A DNA stretch of 53,617 bases. Source: an uncultured Lachnospiraceae bacterium. Its GTDB lineage: Bacteria > Bacillota > Clostridia > TANB77 > CAG-508. Under the pieces are notes generated by a model that was not told the origin of the DNA, did no database searches, and saw nothing but the letters and a program-made list of their open reading frames with translations. The stretch lies in contig CAMEHU010000009.1 in the NCBI GenBank assembly GCA_945917765.1, positions 1 through 53,617 on the forward strand, written 5' to 3'. The position numbers and the translations under genes were made by a program. Shown in pieces: positions 52,335 to 53,617 of this stretch. How positions within the stretch are numbered: the stretch's first letter is position 1; the number at the start of each line of letters is the position of its first letter.

Positions 52335-53469
52335 AACATTTTTAAAAATATTAAATAAAAATAAAGGAATTGTATTTTTTTACACTGCTTTATTATTATT
52401 GTTTGGTGGAATAAATATGAGCTCAAATAAGCAAACTACCGAATTTGAAGCAATAAAGCCATCAATTCTAATTGTTAATAAAGATGAAGAAGAAGGAATT
52501 ACAAAAGATTTTATAAAATATATTAAAGAAAATAGTACAACACCTGAAATTGCAGATAATGAAGAAGCAAGAAATGATGCTTTGTTTTATGAAGATGTAA
52601 GTTATATTGTATATATTCCAGAAAATTATCATAATGATTTTATGGCTGGAAATGCTCCTGAACTTGAGATTAAACGCACAGGAGTGTATGCATCAGAATA
52701 TGCTGAAATGCTAGTAAAAAGATATCTTGGAGTAGCAAGTGCATATCAAAAAAGTATAAAAACAGAAAATGAATTAATAGAAAAAGTAAATGAAACATTA
52801 TCAAAAAAAGTAGACGCTAATATAACTACAAAACTTGATACAACTACTTTAAATAAAGCAAATTTTTATTATAATTTTGCAAGTTACAGTATTTTAGCAT
52901 GTTTGATTTATATAATATGTTTAATTTTATCAGTGTTTAATAGCGAAAAAATACGAAAGAGAACAGTAATTAGCTCTATGAATTATAAAAAATATAACAG
53001 AGATTTATTATTATCTAATTGTGTATATGCTGTAATTGTATGGGCTATATATGTAATTGCAAGTTTTGTTTTAGTTGGAAATATGATGTTTACTGCACAT
53101 GGAGCAATTTATATAATAAATTCATTTATATTCACAATTTGTGCAACATCTATTGCATTTTTACTTGGAAGTGTTGTTACAAATAAAAATGCAGTTAATG
53201 GAATTGTAAATGTAGTTGCACTTGGTTCTAGTTTTTTGTGTGGAGTATTTGTTCCGATGCAATATATGCCAGATTTAGTTAAAAACATCGCAAAAGTGCT
53301 TCCTACATATTATTATGTTAAAACAAATGATGCGATAGCAGAGCTAGAAGTTATAAATTTTGAAACATTAAAACCATTGATGATGAATATGGGAGTTATT
53401 ATTGGATTTGCAATTGTATTTGTAATTATTGCTAATATTGTTGCTTCAAAAAAACGAAAAATTGGATAA
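52321..53469 (+). CDS. ABC-2 type permease, subunit 2
   Basis: A 382-aa membrane protein with the same layout as the preceding subunit: a helix at about 16-32, a large outer domain, then five to six helices. GSSFLCGVFVPMQYMP and AKVLPTYYYVKTNDAI match ABC-2 exporters. It overlaps the upstream gene by 14 bases and has AAGGAGG inside it. It ends the operon at a strong terminator. Confidence 0.88.
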   Translation: MTVFKTFLKILNKNKGIVFFYTALLLLFGGINMSSNKQTTEFEAIKPSILIVNKDEEEGITKDFIKYIKENSTTPEIADNEEARNDALFYEDVSYIVYIPENYHNDFMAGNAPELEIKRTGVYASEYAEMLVKRYLGVASAYQKSIKTENELIEKVNETLSKKVDANITTKLDTTTLNKANFYYNFASYSILACLIYIICLILSVFNSEKIRKRTVISSMNYKKYNRDLLLSNCVYAVIVWAIYVIASFVLVGNMMFTAHGAIYIINSFIFTICATSIAFLLGSVVTNKNAVNGIVNVVALGSSFLCGVFVPMQYMPDLVKNIAKVLPTYYYVKTNDAIAELEVINFETLKPLMMNMGVIIGFAIVFVIIANIVASKKRKIG

Positions 53470-53500
53470 GTTTTATTTAAAATATAAATTTAATTGATAT

Positions 53501-53536
53501 AGTAGGAAAGTAATTATTTAGCTTTCCTACTTTTTA
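53501..53536 (+). terminator. Rho-independent terminator of the ABC exporter operon
   Basis: A 10-bp stem (53501-53510 with 53522-53531), an 11-base loop and a T run. No gene is visible from here to the window end. Confidence 0.85.
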
Positions 53537-53617
53537 GTCCAAAAAGTATAAAGAAATTTATTTAAATTAGTGTCAAGAAGTTTCGGAAAAATAATCTTAA
53601 TATAATGTTGTAAAAAT

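Overview
The window is a 53.6-kb piece of a very AT-rich Gram-positive chromosome, most likely an anaerobic Clostridia-type Bacillota. The reasons are low-GC codon use, strong AAGGAGG ribosome sites with frequent TTG starts, a teichoic-acid-type export locus, an NPKTG sortase signal, a cmk-plsC fusion next to an S1 gene, and a YolD partner beside a Y-family polymerase. No rRNA, tRNA, CRISPR array or classical insertion sequence was seen. There is one REP-associated (Y1/HUH) transposase gene together with a dispersed family of REP-like repeats.

Layout. (1) 189-20205: a cell-surface polysaccharide (teichoic-acid-like) locus. TagO- and TagA-type enzymes and UDP-GlcNAc 2-epimerase would build a GlcNAc-ManNAc linkage unit. 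Three large cytoplasmic glycosyltransferases, a GtrB-like enzyme and two GT-C-like membrane proteins would decorate or extend the chain. A Wzm/Wzt (TagG/TagH) ABC pair exports it, an LCP protein could ligate it to peptidoglycan, and an LtaS-family enzyme sits at the end. rpiA lies inside the locus, and the permease is fused in frame to an O-antigen-polymerase-like protein. (2) 20306-21774: ruvB and a small unknown gene. (3) 21989-26080: an alpha-glucan module (GH57, DUF4912, GT4). (4) 26166-29399: a YlbF-family gene, a membrane HECIH protease, then a secreted-toxin candidate, a possible immunity gene and a very small membrane-anchored subtilase. (5) 29518-32591: asd, the REP-associated transposase between inverted REP pairs, and a P-loop/Asp23-like fusion. 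(6) 32622-37265: the housekeeping genes cmk-plsC, rpsA-like and typA. (7) 37357-41705: a coiled-coil protein, a YwaF-like protein, mntP, a tyrosine phosphatase and a CDF metal exporter with a natural seven-histidine tail. (8) 41831-47890: a double-HTH regulator divergent from a sortase-anchored surface protein, dacA, and a PF00882-like protein. (9) 48135-53469: a Y-family polymerase with YolD behind a possible SOS operator, then an ABC exporter of one ATPase and two permeases.

The most unusual things are three. First, REP units sit directly against the ribosome sites of ruvB and asd, and close to those of ylbF and typA, and the copies flank the transposase in mirror orientation. Second, the cassette at 27494-29399 looks like a toxin, an immunity protein and a mini-subtilase. 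Third, the polymerase-permease open reading frame keeps a strong internal ribosome site at the junction. All calls come from reading the sequence by eye; no database search was run.
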